From the NCBI GenBank assembly GCA_036154955.1, contig JAYZWL010000023.1, forward strand, positions 1 to 32,880: 32,880 nt of DNA. The letters run 5' to 3'. Shown here one piece after another: positions 7,225 to 14,920 of this stretch. Source of the DNA: Albimonas sp036154955. Lineage in GTDB: Bacteria; Pseudomonadota; Alphaproteobacteria; Rhodobacterales; Rhodobacteraceae. The notes beneath the pieces are model-generated. The model saw only the letters and a list, made by a program, of their open reading frames with translations. It did no database searches and was not told the origin of the DNA. The position numbers and the translations under genes are program-made. Numbering within the stretch: the stretch's first letter is position 1; each line of letters begins with the position of its first letter.

Positions 7225-8874
7225 ATGAGCGCGCACGACTACATCGTCGTCGGCGCCGGCTCCGCCGGCTCGATCGTGGCGGCGCGGCTGGCGGAAGAGC
7301 CGGGCGCGTCGGTGTTCGTGCTGGAGGCCGGCCCCGCCGACACCTCGGTCCTGCTCGCCATGCCCGCCGCCGCCGCCTATGCGCTGCGGCGGGAGAAATG
7401 GACCTGGCGCTATGAAACCGGGCCCGAGCCGGCGCTCGACGGGCGCGCCATCCGCCATCCCCGCGGGCGGGTGCTGGGCGGATCGTCCTCGATCAACGGC
7501 ATGGTGTTCGTGCGCGGCGCCGCCGCCGATTTCGACGGTTGGGCGGAGGAAGGGCTGACGGGCTGGTCTCATGCCGACTGCCTTCCCTATTTCCGGCGGA
7601 TGGAGCGGTTCGAGGCGGGCGCCAGCGCCGAAAGGGGCGGCGACGGTCCGCTGCACGTGATCCGGCAGAAGGCCGATCACCCGCTGTTCGAGGCGATGAT
7701 CGCCGCCGCCGAACAGGCCGGTCTGCGCTACAACCCGGACTACAACGCCGCCTGGCGCGAGGGCGTGCACCGCCATCAGGCCAACATCCGCGACGGCCGA
7801 CGGGACAGCGCCTCGCGGGCCTACCTGCATCCGGCCGCCCGCGCGCGGAACGGCCGGGGCGGGATCGAGATACGCACCGGCGCGACGGCGCATCGGATCC
7901 TGTTCGACGGCGCCCGCCGCGCGGTGGGCGTCGTCTTCGAGCGGCGCGGGGTGGTGGAGACCGCCCATGCGGCGCGCGAGGTGATCCTGTGCGCGGGGGC
8001 CTACGAGTCGCCCCACCTGCTGCTGCTGTCGGGGATCGGGCCGGCGGATCAGCTGCGCGCGCATGGCATCCCGGTGGTCGCCGACCTGCCGGCGGTGGGG
8101 GTCGGGCTGGAGGATCATCTCGGCGTCGGCATCGGGCGACGGGCCTCGCGCGCCGGCATATCTCCCGCGATTCATGCGGGACCGGTCGGCAAGGGTCTGA
8201 TCGGCCTGCGCTGGCTGCTCACGGGCGGCGGGCTCGGCGCACGCAACTTCTGGGAGACGGGCGCCTTCCTGCGCAGCGACGACCGCGCGGCCCGCCCCGA
8301 CATTCAGCACGAGTTCCTGCCCATGACCGGGGGCCTGTCGGGCGGGACGCTGCAAGTCACGGACGGGTTCCGCTATTCGGTGTCGCTGATGCGGCCCGAA
8401 AGCCGCGGGACCGTGTCGCTGGCCTCGGCCGACCCGCGCGTCGCGCCGCGGATCGTCAGCGGCTACCTGACGGCGCCGGGCGATCTTCCGGCATTGATGC
8501 GCGGGGTGCGGCGCACCATGGAGATCATCCGCCAGCCTGCCTGGGACGCGCTGCGCGGGCCGGCCGACGGGCCGGACCCGGACGCGCTGGACGACCGTGA
8601 GCTCGCCGCCTGGATCCGGTCCGCCGGCGGCACCTATTTCCACCCGACCTCCACCTGCCGCATGGGCGTGGACGAGCGGAGCGTGGTCGACGCGGAGGGG
8701 CGGGTGCGCGAAACGCAGGGCCTGCGGGTGGTCGACGCCTCGGTCATGCCGCATGTGGTCAGCGGCAATACCAACGCCGCCGTCATGATGATCGCCGAAA
8801 AGCTCTCCGACGCCATCCGCGGCCGCCGTCCGCCGCCCGCGTCGCGCGCGAACGCGCCGCCGCCGGGAGCGTGA
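7225..8874 (+). CDS. GMC-family FAD-dependent oxidoreductase (choline dehydrogenase-like)
   Basis: This 549-residue cytosolic flavoprotein belongs to the glucose-methanol-choline family, which oxidises an alcohol to the aldehyde or acid with FAD. Evidence in order: ADP-binding VVGAGSAGS (residues 8-16), GMC signature 1 GRVLGGSSSINGMVFVRG (from about residue 86), signature 2 GAYESPHLLLLSGIGP (from about 256), the active-site His473 in GTYFHPTSTCRMG, and Asn515 in VSGNTNAAVM, the position of the second catalytic residue. A Shine-Dalgarno GGGGAAGG precedes ATG 7225. Length is normal for BetA-like enzymes, but the protein is not close enough by eye to call betA, and no betaine aldehyde dehydrogenase lies nearby. 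Divergence from the transporter suggests that the transported compound or a derivative may be the substrate (inference). Confidence 0.9.
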   Translation: MSAHDYIVVGAGSAGSIVAARLAEEPGASVFVLEAGPADTSVLLAMPAAAAYALRREKWTWRYETGPEPALDGRAIRHPRGRVLGGSSSINGMVFVRGAAADFDGWAEEGLTGWSHADCLPYFRRMERFEAGASAERGGDGPLHVIRQKADHPLFEAMIAAAEQAGLRYNPDYNAAWREGVHRHQANIRDGRRDSASRAYLHPAARARNGRGGIEIRTGATAHRILFDGARRAVGVVFERRGVVETAHAAREVILCAGAYESPHLLLLSGIGPADQLRAHGIPVVADLPAVGVGLEDHLGVGIGRRASRAGISPAIHAGPVGKGLIGLRWLLTGGGLGARNFWETGAFLRSDDRAARPDIQHEFLPMTGGLSGGTLQVTDGFRYSVSLMRPESRGTVSLASADPRVAPRIVSGYLTAPGDLPALMRGVRRTMEIIRQPAWDALRGPADGPDPDALDDRELAAWIRSAGGTYFHPTSTCRMGVDERSVVDAEGRVRETQGLRVVDASVMPHVVSGNTNAAVMMIAEKLSDAIRGRRPPPASRANAPPPGA

Positions 8875-9274
8875 CCGGCGCCTGCCCCCGGGGTCGCCGT
8901 CCTTTTCGCCCCGGCCGGGATTCAGGCTGCGCCGACGCGTTTCCGAATGGGATCTCCGCGGATCGGGCGATGTTCGCTTTCTGTGCGAGCCTGAACGCGA
9001 GCCCAGGTCGCAAGGGGCCATGCGGGCGACGATCTCGACGCCATCCGCCGCACGCCGGTCCTCCGTTCGCCGCGCGCCGGTTCGCCGGATCGGCGCGCGC
9101 GGGACAACGACGGGGCAGACCCTGCGCCGGTCCTCGGCCGCCCGCTTCCGCCGCGGTCACATCCTCGCCGAAATGCGCGCCTAGCCCATGGAGCGGGAGC
9201 GGGAGCGGGAGACGGGGGGCGACTTGAAGGGAACCCGAGGAGGCCTGCCCGGCGCAGGAGGGCGCGCCGCGGCG
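8875..9274. other. Intergenic region before second AraC gene
   Basis: This gap of about 400 bases follows the dehydrogenase gene. It contains a perfect 9-bp inverted repeat (9071-9079 with 9091-9099, 11-base spacer) and the hexanucleotide repeat at 9190-9213. Frames through it look like GC-driven noise. If the regulator starts at 9188 the gap is 313 bases. Confidence 0.45.
9190..9213 (+). repeat. Tandem hexanucleotide repeat (GGAGCG)3 GGAGAC
   Basis: Three perfect GGAGCG units plus one variant lie just inside the longest reading frame of the following regulator, where they would encode alternating Glu-Arg after ATG 9188. If the true start is 9275 they are 5'-untranslated and offer several GGAG sequences. 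Unit number changes would keep the frame. Confidence 0.7.
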
Positions 9275-10303
9275 ATGAGCGGCGAGCGGACGCATGAGGA
9301 CCGGCTCGCCCGGGAGATGCTCGCCTCCCGCTCGATGCAGCGCGATTTCGAAGACCCCGACGCCTTCGCCGCCGCCATTCCCGGCGGCCGCTTCGGGGTG
9401 CTGCCTTACGACGACGCGGCCTTCCGCGCCCGCGCCCGGCTCAGCAACCTGTCCGACGGCCTGACCGAGGGCGCGGTGGTGCGCGCGGTGCGCGCCGCGG
9501 GGCCGGTCAGCATGCGATCGGAATTCATCGGCTCGCCGCAGGGGATCACCTTCCTGTTCGCGGCCGATCCCGCGCCGCCCGCGCGCCTGGACGGCCGGAC
9601 GCTGGGCGACGGGCTGGTCATGCGGCGGCCGGGGGACACGCCCCACCTGCGGACCTGGGGCGAAACCGAGATGGTCGCCGTGGTGCTGTTCCGCGACATG
9701 CTCCAGCGCGCCGCCGCGGCCCTGACCGGGCGGGAGCTGGCGAGGCTGCGCGACGGGCCGGCCTCCGCCGCCGGAGTCGATCCGGTCCGGATGCGGGCGC
9801 TGCGCCGCACCAACCGCGACATCGCCCGCGCCATGCGCGAGCCTGCGGTCGCGCGCGCGCCGTCCGGCGCCTTGCTGATGCGCCGCCGCCTGGTGGCCGA
9901 CCTCGTGGAGGCGCTGCAGACCGACGCGCTGCGCCGCGACCACCTCGCCACCCGCCTGCAGACCGCTTCGATGGCGCGGATCGAGCGTCATATCGACGAG
10001 ACCCGGGACAGCCCCGGCGGCCTTCAGGACCTGTGCGAGGCGACCGGCCTCGCCCTGCGCACGGTGGAGACCATCGTGAAGCGACGCACCGGGGTCTCGG
10101 CTCATGCCTATCTGGCGCGGCGGCGGCTGGCTTTCGCGCGCGCCGCGCTGCTCGCGCCCTCCGGCGAGACCAGCGTCACGCGCCTGGCGATGCATCACGG
10201 CTTCTTCCATCTGGGTCGGTTCGCCGGCTTCTATCGCCAGGTCTACGGCGAACGCCCCTCGGACACCCTGCGCCGCTCTCTCGGCCGGGCGGCGGAGGAC
10301 TGA
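9275..10303 (+). CDS. AraC-family transcriptional regulator (EutR-like architecture)
   Basis: This 342-residue regulator has an N-terminal sensing domain and a C-terminal AraC DNA-binding domain at roughly 245-340. The HTH elements are LQDLCEATGLALRTVETIVKRRTG, then SAHAYLARRRLAFARAALL, then TSVTRLAMHHGFFHLGRFAGFYRQVYGERPSDTLRRSL. The second recognition region resembles the YGFWHLGRFAxxYRxxFGExPSxTLRR pattern of EutR-like and related regulators. ATG 9275 was chosen because an AGGAGG lies at 9256-9261. ATG 9188 would add 29 low-complexity residues starting MERERERETG. It follows the GMC dehydrogenase on the same strand, so it may control that gene and the divergent transporter, but no direct evidence exists. 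Confidence 0.87.
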   Translation: MSGERTHEDRLAREMLASRSMQRDFEDPDAFAAAIPGGRFGVLPYDDAAFRARARLSNLSDGLTEGAVVRAVRAAGPVSMRSEFIGSPQGITFLFAADPAPPARLDGRTLGDGLVMRRPGDTPHLRTWGETEMVAVVLFRDMLQRAAAALTGRELARLRDGPASAAGVDPVRMRALRRTNRDIARAMREPAVARAPSGALLMRRRLVADLVEALQTDALRRDHLATRLQTASMARIERHIDETRDSPGGLQDLCEATGLALRTVETIVKRRTGVSAHAYLARRRLAFARAALLAPSGETSVTRLAMHHGFFHLGRFAGFYRQVYGERPSDTLRRSLGRAAED

Positions 10304-10353
10304 GCGACGGGGCGCCGGCCGCGCGTCATCGCCGGGGTCGACCTCCTCGAAAA

Positions 10354-10437
10354 GCACGGCGCCGGAGGGGCCGCCCCGCCGGCCGGAAGCCCGCGGCGCC
10401 CCATCGCCGCGCGCTCCGGCTCCGTCCGGCGCCGTGC
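10354..10437. repeat. Perfect 13-bp inverted repeat with 58-bp spacer, convergent intergenic
   Basis: GCACGGCGCCGGA (10354-10366) is exactly complementary to TCCGGCGCCGTGC (10425-10437). The 58-bp spacer is itself rich in GGCGCC/CCGCGG palindromes. It nearly fills the gap between the convergent AraC and amidohydrolase genes and could act as a transcript 3' structure for both. Confidence 0.65.
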
Positions 10438-10445
10438 GGGCCGCA

Positions 10446-11822
10446 TCACCTGACCCCCGGGCCCTTGTGGATGCGGCCGTTCTTCATGATCACCGCCAGG
10501 TTGGCCTGCGGATCCTCCAGCAGCCGGATATCGGCCAGCACGTCGCCCCGCACCAGCAGCAGGTCCGCCAGCGCCCCTTCCTTCACCACGCCCAGCTCGC
10601 CCGGATAGGGGTTGCGCGGCCCCGACAGCGCCAGCAGCCGGGCGTTGTCATGGGTGGCTATCTTCAGCACCTCGGCCGGGGTGAACCAGCGCACCATCTT
10701 GGTCAGCTGCTCGCCCTGCTTCTTGGCCAGCTCCGGGTCGAACAGCGTGTCCGTGCCCCAGGCGAGCTTCACCCCGTATTTCTTCGCCAGCGCATAGGCC
10801 GTGTCCGTGCCGTTCGACATCTCGATCTGCTTGGCGCGGTTCGGCGTGCCTTCGGGGAAGGGAATGGCGTGCGCGTCGTCCAGGAAGGGCTGCATCGACC
10901 ACCACACGCCCGCTTCGGCCATCATCTTCACCGTCTCCTCATCGGCGAGCTGGCCGTGGTCGATGCACTGCACGCCCGCCCGGATCGCCTGCCGGATCGC
11001 GGCGGGCGTGTAGGCATGCACGGTGACGTAGGTGTTCCAGGCGGCCGCGGCCTCCACCGCCGCGCGCATCTCCGCCTCGGTGAACTGGGTCACGTCCAGC
11101 GGGTCGTAGTTCGACGACACGCCGCCCCCCGCCGCCAGCTTGATCTGGGAGGCGCCCTGCATCAGCTGCTCCCGCGCCCGGCGCAGCACCTCGGCCTCGC
11201 CGTCGGCCAGCGCCGAGAAGCCGAAGCGCTCGGTGTAGTGCAGGTCGCCGCCCTCGCGCGGCAGTTCCGAAATCATCCGGAAATCGCCGTGGCCCGAGGT
11301 CTGGGAGATCATCGCCCCCGACGGGTAGATCCGTGGGCCGACCGCGTAACCCTCGTCGATCGCCTGCTTGAGGCCGAAGGTCGGCCCGGCCAGATCGCGC
11401 GCGGTGGTGAACCCGCGCATGAGGAATTCCTCCGCCGCGCGGGCGGCGCGCATCTGGATGTAGTTCTGGCTGCCGGTCATCAGCACGCCCATCGGGATCG
11501 CGCCCATGATCAGGTGGGCATGGGCGTCGATCAGGCCGGGCATCAGCGTGCCGCCCTGCCCGTCGATCACCTGCGCGCCCTCGGGCGCGGCGATCGGGGC
11601 CTGCGAGATCTCGGCGATCGTCGCGCCGCGCACCAGCACGTGGGAGGGCGGGCTCAGCGCGTCGGACGTCCCGTCGAAGATCCGCACGTCGGAGAACAGC
11701 ACCGCCGGTTCCGCCGCCTGCCCCGTCGCCTGTCCCGTCGCCCCGAACGATGCGACGAGCGCCGCGGCGCCTGCGAGGGCGCGGACGAGCGGGCGGCGCC
11801 CGCGGACAGGGGCGTGGGTCAT
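10446..11822 (-). CDS. Exported metal-dependent amidohydrolase (imidazolonepropionase/Xaa-Pro dipeptidase-like)
   Basis: This 458-residue protein has a signal peptide (RR...LVRALAGAAALVASFGATG) and an amidohydrolase-superfamily TIM barrel. Metal-site elements visible are GLIDAHAHL (His101, His103), the QIKLAAGGG lysine strand, VHAYTPAAI, CIDHGQL and the final WGTDT aspartate. The C-terminal beta-sandwich reads GVVKEGALADLLLVRGD. This combination is typical of the imidazolonepropionase-related group that includes dipeptidases hydrolysing Xaa-Arg/Lys/Pro substrates and other amide or lactam hydrolases. The start at 11822 is supported by GAGGAGA nine bases upstream and by the signal peptide beginning there. 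It is convergent with the regulator and divergent from the mechanosensitive channel. Periplasmic location is inferred from the leader. Confidence 0.87.
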   Translation of the reverse strand: MTHAPVRGRRPLVRALAGAAALVASFGATGQATGQAAEPAVLFSDVRIFDGTSDALSPPSHVLVRGATIAEISQAPIAAPEGAQVIDGQGGTLMPGLIDAHAHLIMGAIPMGVLMTGSQNYIQMRAARAAEEFLMRGFTTARDLAGPTFGLKQAIDEGYAVGPRIYPSGAMISQTSGHGDFRMISELPREGGDLHYTERFGFSALADGEAEVLRRAREQLMQGASQIKLAAGGGVSSNYDPLDVTQFTEAEMRAAVEAAAAWNTYVTVHAYTPAAIRQAIRAGVQCIDHGQLADEETVKMMAEAGVWWSMQPFLDDAHAIPFPEGTPNRAKQIEMSNGTDTAYALAKKYGVKLAWGTDTLFDPELAKKQGEQLTKMVRWFTPAEVLKIATHDNARLLALSGPRNPYPGELGVVKEGALADLLLVRGDVLADIRLLEDPQANLAVIMKNGRIHKGPGVR

Positions 11823-11886
11823 GGCGATCTCCTCAACGGGCCGGGGGCGGCGTGTCGGCCGGGACTGAGCCACGAACCGGCCGGGC

Positions 11887-11970
11887 CGCGCTACCCGGAT
11901 TCCGCCGGGTTCGGAGGAATCCGACGCCGGGCCGGGCGCGGGGGAAACCCGGCGGGATTCGGATAGCGCG
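11887..11970. repeat. Structured element: imperfect inverted repeat of 26/27-nt arms
   Basis: The arm at 11887-11912 is the near-exact reverse complement of the arm at 11944-11970, with three substitutions and one extra base, separated by 31 bases. Alternative pairings exist inside it: CGGATTCC (11897-11904) with GGAATCCG, and TCGGA-GGAA-TCCGA at 11911-11924. The element lies upstream of both divergent genes (amidohydrolase and MscS-type). It could be an operator, a leader RNA structure or a small mobile repeat. No second copy is present in this window. Confidence 0.65.
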
Positions 11971-12049
11971 CCGCGCCGCGCCCGCGCAGGTTGCGCGCAG
12001 CCGTCCGCGCCTGCGCGCCGACCCCCGCCGCGCCCGCGCCCCTCGCGGG

Positions 12050-12060
12050 CCCCCCCCCCC
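12050..12060 (+). repeat. Poly-C tract (11 C) upstream of MscS-type gene
   Basis: Eleven consecutive cytosines end 37 bases before the proposed TTG start of the channel gene. Such tracts are prone to slipped-strand length change and to sequencing error. Because it lies outside the proposed coding region, a length change would alter promoter or leader spacing and not the frame. Confidence 0.8.
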
Positions 12061-12097
12061 TCCCGCGCATCCCGGCGCCGCCACGAAAGGGTTCCCG

Positions 12098-13828
12098 TTG
12101 CTCCGAGCCGTCCTCGCCCTCGTCCTCCTGCTCGCGGCCGCCCCGGCCGGCGCCGACGGTCCCGCCGCCAACCCGCTGGCGCCGCTCGACCTGTCCGGCC
12201 CGCGCGCGACCTATCAGTCGTTCCTCGCCGCCTCGCGCGAGGTCGAGGCGGCGTTCGCCGACTACGCCGCCGACCGCTCCTCCGCCCATGCCGCGGCCAT
12301 CTCGGCGGCGGTGGCCCGGTCCGCCCGTGTCTTCGACTTCAGCGAGACGCCCGTGGCGCAGCGCGGCGAGGCGGCGGCGGACTCGAACGCCCGGCTCTAC
12401 GACATCCTGCTGCGGCTGCCCCCGCTCGACCCCGCCGAGATCCCCGAAGCGGCGCAGGCCGGCCCCCGCTGGCGCGTCCCGGGCACGGAGATCGAGCTGG
12501 CCCGCGTCGCCTCCGGCCCGCGCGAGGGCGACTGGCTGGTCACGCCCGAGACGGTGTCGCGGCTCGAATCCTTCCACGCCCGCATCCTGCCCCTGCCCAC
12601 CGTCCTGCCGACGATGTTCGACGACTGGAGCGCGGAGCTGATGGCCTGGACCGGTCCCGCCATCCCCGCCGGTCTGGCCGCGGCCATGCCCGAGGCGCTG
12701 TCCCGCCCCTTCATCGGCACGCTGCTGTGGAAGGCGCTGCTGACCGCGCTGATCTGGGCGCTGACGGCGGGGCTGGTGGCGGGGCTGGCGGTCGCGGTGC
12801 GCCGGCTGGGGGCGCGCCCGCGCTCTCCCGCCGGGCTGGTGCTGCGCATGGCGCCGCCGGCGCTGCTGGTCGGGCTCGCCTCCGCCGCGCATGGCTTCGC
12901 GGTGCATCACAGCAACCTGTCGGGCGCCTTCGCGCAGGGCGAGGTGGTGCTGACCACCGCCGCCATCTACCTGGCGCTGGCCTGGCTCGCGTTGCTGGCC
13001 TGCCACCTGTTCGTCGAACTGGTCGTGGCCCTGCCGACCATCCCGGACCAGAGCTACGACGCCCATCTGCTGCGCCTCATGGCCCGGGTCGGCGGTCTGG
13101 TCGCGGCGGGCGCGGTGCTGGTCTTCGGCGCCGACCGCATCGGCATCCCCGCGCTCGGCCTGATCGCGGGCGTCGGCGTCGGCGGCGTGGCGCTGGCGCT
13201 GGCCGCGCAGTCGACGGTGGAGAACCTGTTCGGCGGCGTGTCGATCTTCGTGGACCGGCCGTTCCGCATCGGCGACTTCATCCAGTACGGCGCGTCCTCG
13301 GGCACGGTGGAGGCGATCGGCCCCCGCTCCTCCCGCGTGCGGGGGCTGGACGGGACGTTGACCACGGTGCCCAACGGCGACCTCGCGCGGATGCACATCG
13401 TCAACATCTCGGCCCGCGACAAATGCCTGTTCCACCAGGTGCTGGGCCTGCGCTACGAAACCTCGCGCCTGCAGCTCGAATGGATCCTGGACGAGATGCG
13501 CCGCCGCCTGTCCGCCCATCCGATGGTGGAGACGGCGGCCGGCATGCCCCGGGTGCGGCTGACCGGCTTCGGGGCCTCGTCCATCGACGTGGAGCTGCGG
13601 GCCTATGTGCTGACCCGGGATTTCGGCGCCTTTCTCGAAATCCAGGAGACGCTGTTGCTGGAGCTTCAGGACACGATCGAGGCCGGCGGCTCCGGCTTCG
13701 CCTTCCCCAGCCAGACCGTCTATCTGGGCCGCGACGGCGGGCTGGACGCCGAGGCGCGGAAGCGGGCCGAAGGCGCGGTCCTCGCCGGTCGGGCGGAGCA
13801 GGCGACGCGGGCGGCCGCGGCGGGCTGA
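12098..13828 (+). CDS. Mechanosensitive ion channel, MscS family
   Basis: This 576-residue inner-membrane channel relieves turgor on osmotic downshift. The proposed start is TTG 12098, because it is followed at once by a signal-type leader (LLRAVLALVLLLAAAPAGADG) and preceded by GAAAGG. No ATG fits. Residues up to about 185 form a periplasmic region. Then come about four hydrophobic segments and the MscS core: pore helix GVGVGGVALALAAQSTVENLFGG, followed by VDRPFRIGDFIQYG, the beta-domain GTVEAIGPRSSRVRGLDGTLTTVPNGDL, and a C-terminal alpha/beta domain ending near FAFPSQTVYLGRDGG. The extended N-terminus resembles YnaI/YbdG-like or plant-type larger MscS proteins rather than the small E. coli MscS. 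It is divergent from the amidohydrolase and convergent with yceI. Confidence 0.9.
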   Translation: MLRAVLALVLLLAAAPAGADGPAANPLAPLDLSGPRATYQSFLAASREVEAAFADYAADRSSAHAAAISAAVARSARVFDFSETPVAQRGEAAADSNARLYDILLRLPPLDPAEIPEAAQAGPRWRVPGTEIELARVASGPREGDWLVTPETVSRLESFHARILPLPTVLPTMFDDWSAELMAWTGPAIPAGLAAAMPEALSRPFIGTLLWKALLTALIWALTAGLVAGLAVAVRRLGARPRSPAGLVLRMAPPALLVGLASAAHGFAVHHSNLSGAFAQGEVVLTTAAIYLALAWLALLACHLFVELVVALPTIPDQSYDAHLLRLMARVGGLVAAGAVLVFGADRIGIPALGLIAGVGVGGVALALAAQSTVENLFGGVSIFVDRPFRIGDFIQYGASSGTVEAIGPRSSRVRGLDGTLTTVPNGDLARMHIVNISARDKCLFHQVLGLRYETSRLQLEWILDEMRRRLSAHPMVETAAGMPRVRLTGFGASSIDVELRAYVLTRDFGAFLEIQETLLLELQDTIEAGGSGFAFPSQTVYLGRDGGLDAEARKRAEGAVLAGRAEQATRAAAAG

Positions 13829-13837
13829 CCGCGCCGT

Positions 13838-13868
13838 CCTCCTTCGACACGGCCCTCCTTCGATACGG
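13838..13868. repeat. Two tandem copies of a 15-bp motif
   Basis: CCTCCTTCGACACGG (13838-13852) is repeated as CCTCCTTCGATACGG (13854-13868), with one difference and one base between them. A weaker third remnant (CCCCCTCGATGCG) follows. It begins ten bases after the MscS-type stop codon, in the 310-base convergent gap before yceI. Function unknown. Confidence 0.7.
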
Positions 13869-13975
13869 TCCCCCCCTCGATGCGCCCCCCGGCTCCGCCG
13901 CCCGCCCCGCCGGGGAGCGCGGGAAGGGCGCGGGGCCGGAGGGCGCGCCGGGCGCGGCGGACGCGAACGCCCCAG

Positions 13976-14045
13976 GGCGGCGGGGGGCGCCGCCCCGCTT
14001 GGGTCCGCAAGGCGGCGGGGGTCGCCGCCCCGCGAGGGTTCGCAG
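13976..14045. repeat. 35-bp tandem duplication, each unit a hairpin
   Basis: Two adjacent 35-bp units (13976-14010 and 14011-14045) agree at 30 of 35 positions. Each begins with GGCGGCG, a five-base loop and CGCCGCC, a perfect 7-bp stem, followed by CCGC and a diverged spacer ending CGCA(A/G). The pair occupies the middle of the gap between the convergent MscS-type and yceI genes, where it may act as a transcription-ending structure. No U-tract is visible. Confidence 0.75.
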
Positions 14046-14138
14046 GGCGCCCGGCATCCCGCGCCTCCGGCCGCCGATGCCCGGCCGGCGACCCGCCGGG
14101 GCGGGGCGAGAATGCGGACGGGTCCCGGGCCGCCCCGG

Positions 14139-14729
14139 TCAGCGGGCGGGCGAGGCGGCGATGTCGACCCGCAGCGCCATCATCGTGGCCACCGCCGGCG
14201 CGAAGGCGCTGACCCCGTAGTCGGATCGGTCGATGCGTCCGGTCACGGTGAAATCGGCGACCGTCCCGGCCTCCGCCCCCTCCATCCGGTTCAGCACCAC
14301 GTCGAAGGTCTCCTCCCGCGTCACGCCCTTGATGGTCACCAGCCCGGTGATCGCGGCGCGGGTCTCCGACAGCATCTCCACCCCCTGGGAGACGAAGGTG
14401 ATGCGCGGATGCCCCTTCACGTCCAGCATGTCCGCGCCGCGGATGAAGTCGTCCCGCGTCTCCCATTCGGTGTCGATCGACGCCGCCTCGATGGTGAAGC
14501 TGACCGAGGAGGCGGTTCCCGCCGCCGGGTCGAAGTCGATCTCGGCGTCGAAGCTCCGGAACCGCCCCTCGACCAGAGCGAAGCCCGCATGTTCCAGCGA
14601 GAAGGTGACCGCGGCGCGGTCGCGGTCCATCACCCAGCGTTCCGCCGCGGCCGAGCCCGGCAGGGCCAGGGCGCCGGCCAGCGCGGCCAGGGCGGACAGG
14701 GGGACGAAGGCGGAACGGGGACGGCGCAT
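14139..14729 (-). CDS. YceI-family periplasmic lipocalin-like protein
   Basis: This 196-residue exported protein has a signal peptide (cleavage expected after the AAA near residue 29). It belongs to the YceI family, whose members form a lipocalin-like beta-barrel that binds isoprenoid-type lipids. Family landmarks are WVMDRDRAAVTFSLEHAGFALVEGRF, then FDAEIDFDP, then ASIDTEWETRDDFIRGADMLDVKGHPRITF (pattern TxxxxRDxHLRSxDFFDxxxxPxxxF), and GLVTIKGVTREETFDVVL (pattern GxLTxxGVTRPVxL). The start at 14729 is supported by GGAGA seven bases upstream. It is divergent from glutaminase, separated by 191 bases without a clear promoter. The length is normal for the family, and the ligand is unknown. Confidence 0.9.
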   Translation of the reverse strand: MRRPRSAFVPLSALAALAGALALPGSAAAERWVMDRDRAAVTFSLEHAGFALVEGRFRSFDAEIDFDPAAGTASSVSFTIEAASIDTEWETRDDFIRGADMLDVKGHPRITFVSQGVEMLSETRAAITGLVTIKGVTREETFDVVLNRMEGAEAGTVADFTVTGRIDRSDYGVSAFAPAVATMMALRVDIAASPAR

Positions 14730-14920
14730 CGGGGCTCTCCAGGGACCGGATCGGGGCGACGGCGCGTCCTGCCGTCAGGTTCGGAAGGTTGGTGCCGCCC
14801 GGGCGCCCGCCGGCCCGCCGCCCCCGGTCACGAAACCGTGAGCCGCCGCCCCATGCCGGCCTTTGCCGCGGGCCCCGTCAGGCGTATTCAGGCCGCGACC
14901 CGGCCCGGAGGACGCGAGCG

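Noticed and set aside
7068..7430. The phrase YETGPDP encoded before the GMC gene resembles YETGPEPA inside it, suggesting a partial duplication.
   Set aside because: Similarity covers only about 16 bases and the flanks on both sides do not match. Chance is sufficient.
8888..8914. Possible terminator after the GMC gene (CCGGGG facing CCCCGG).
   Set aside because: Six base pairs with a 15-base loop and no T-run is too weak in DNA of this composition.
13969..14045. The hairpin repeats looked at first like a CRISPR-type or riboswitch array.
   Set aside because: There are only two units with no regular spacer between them, and no cas genes nearby. A simple tandem duplication explains it.
14828..14841. 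TCACG-AAAC-CGTGA inverted repeat between yceI and glsA as an operator.
   Set aside because: Only five base pairs per arm; not distinguishable from chance.
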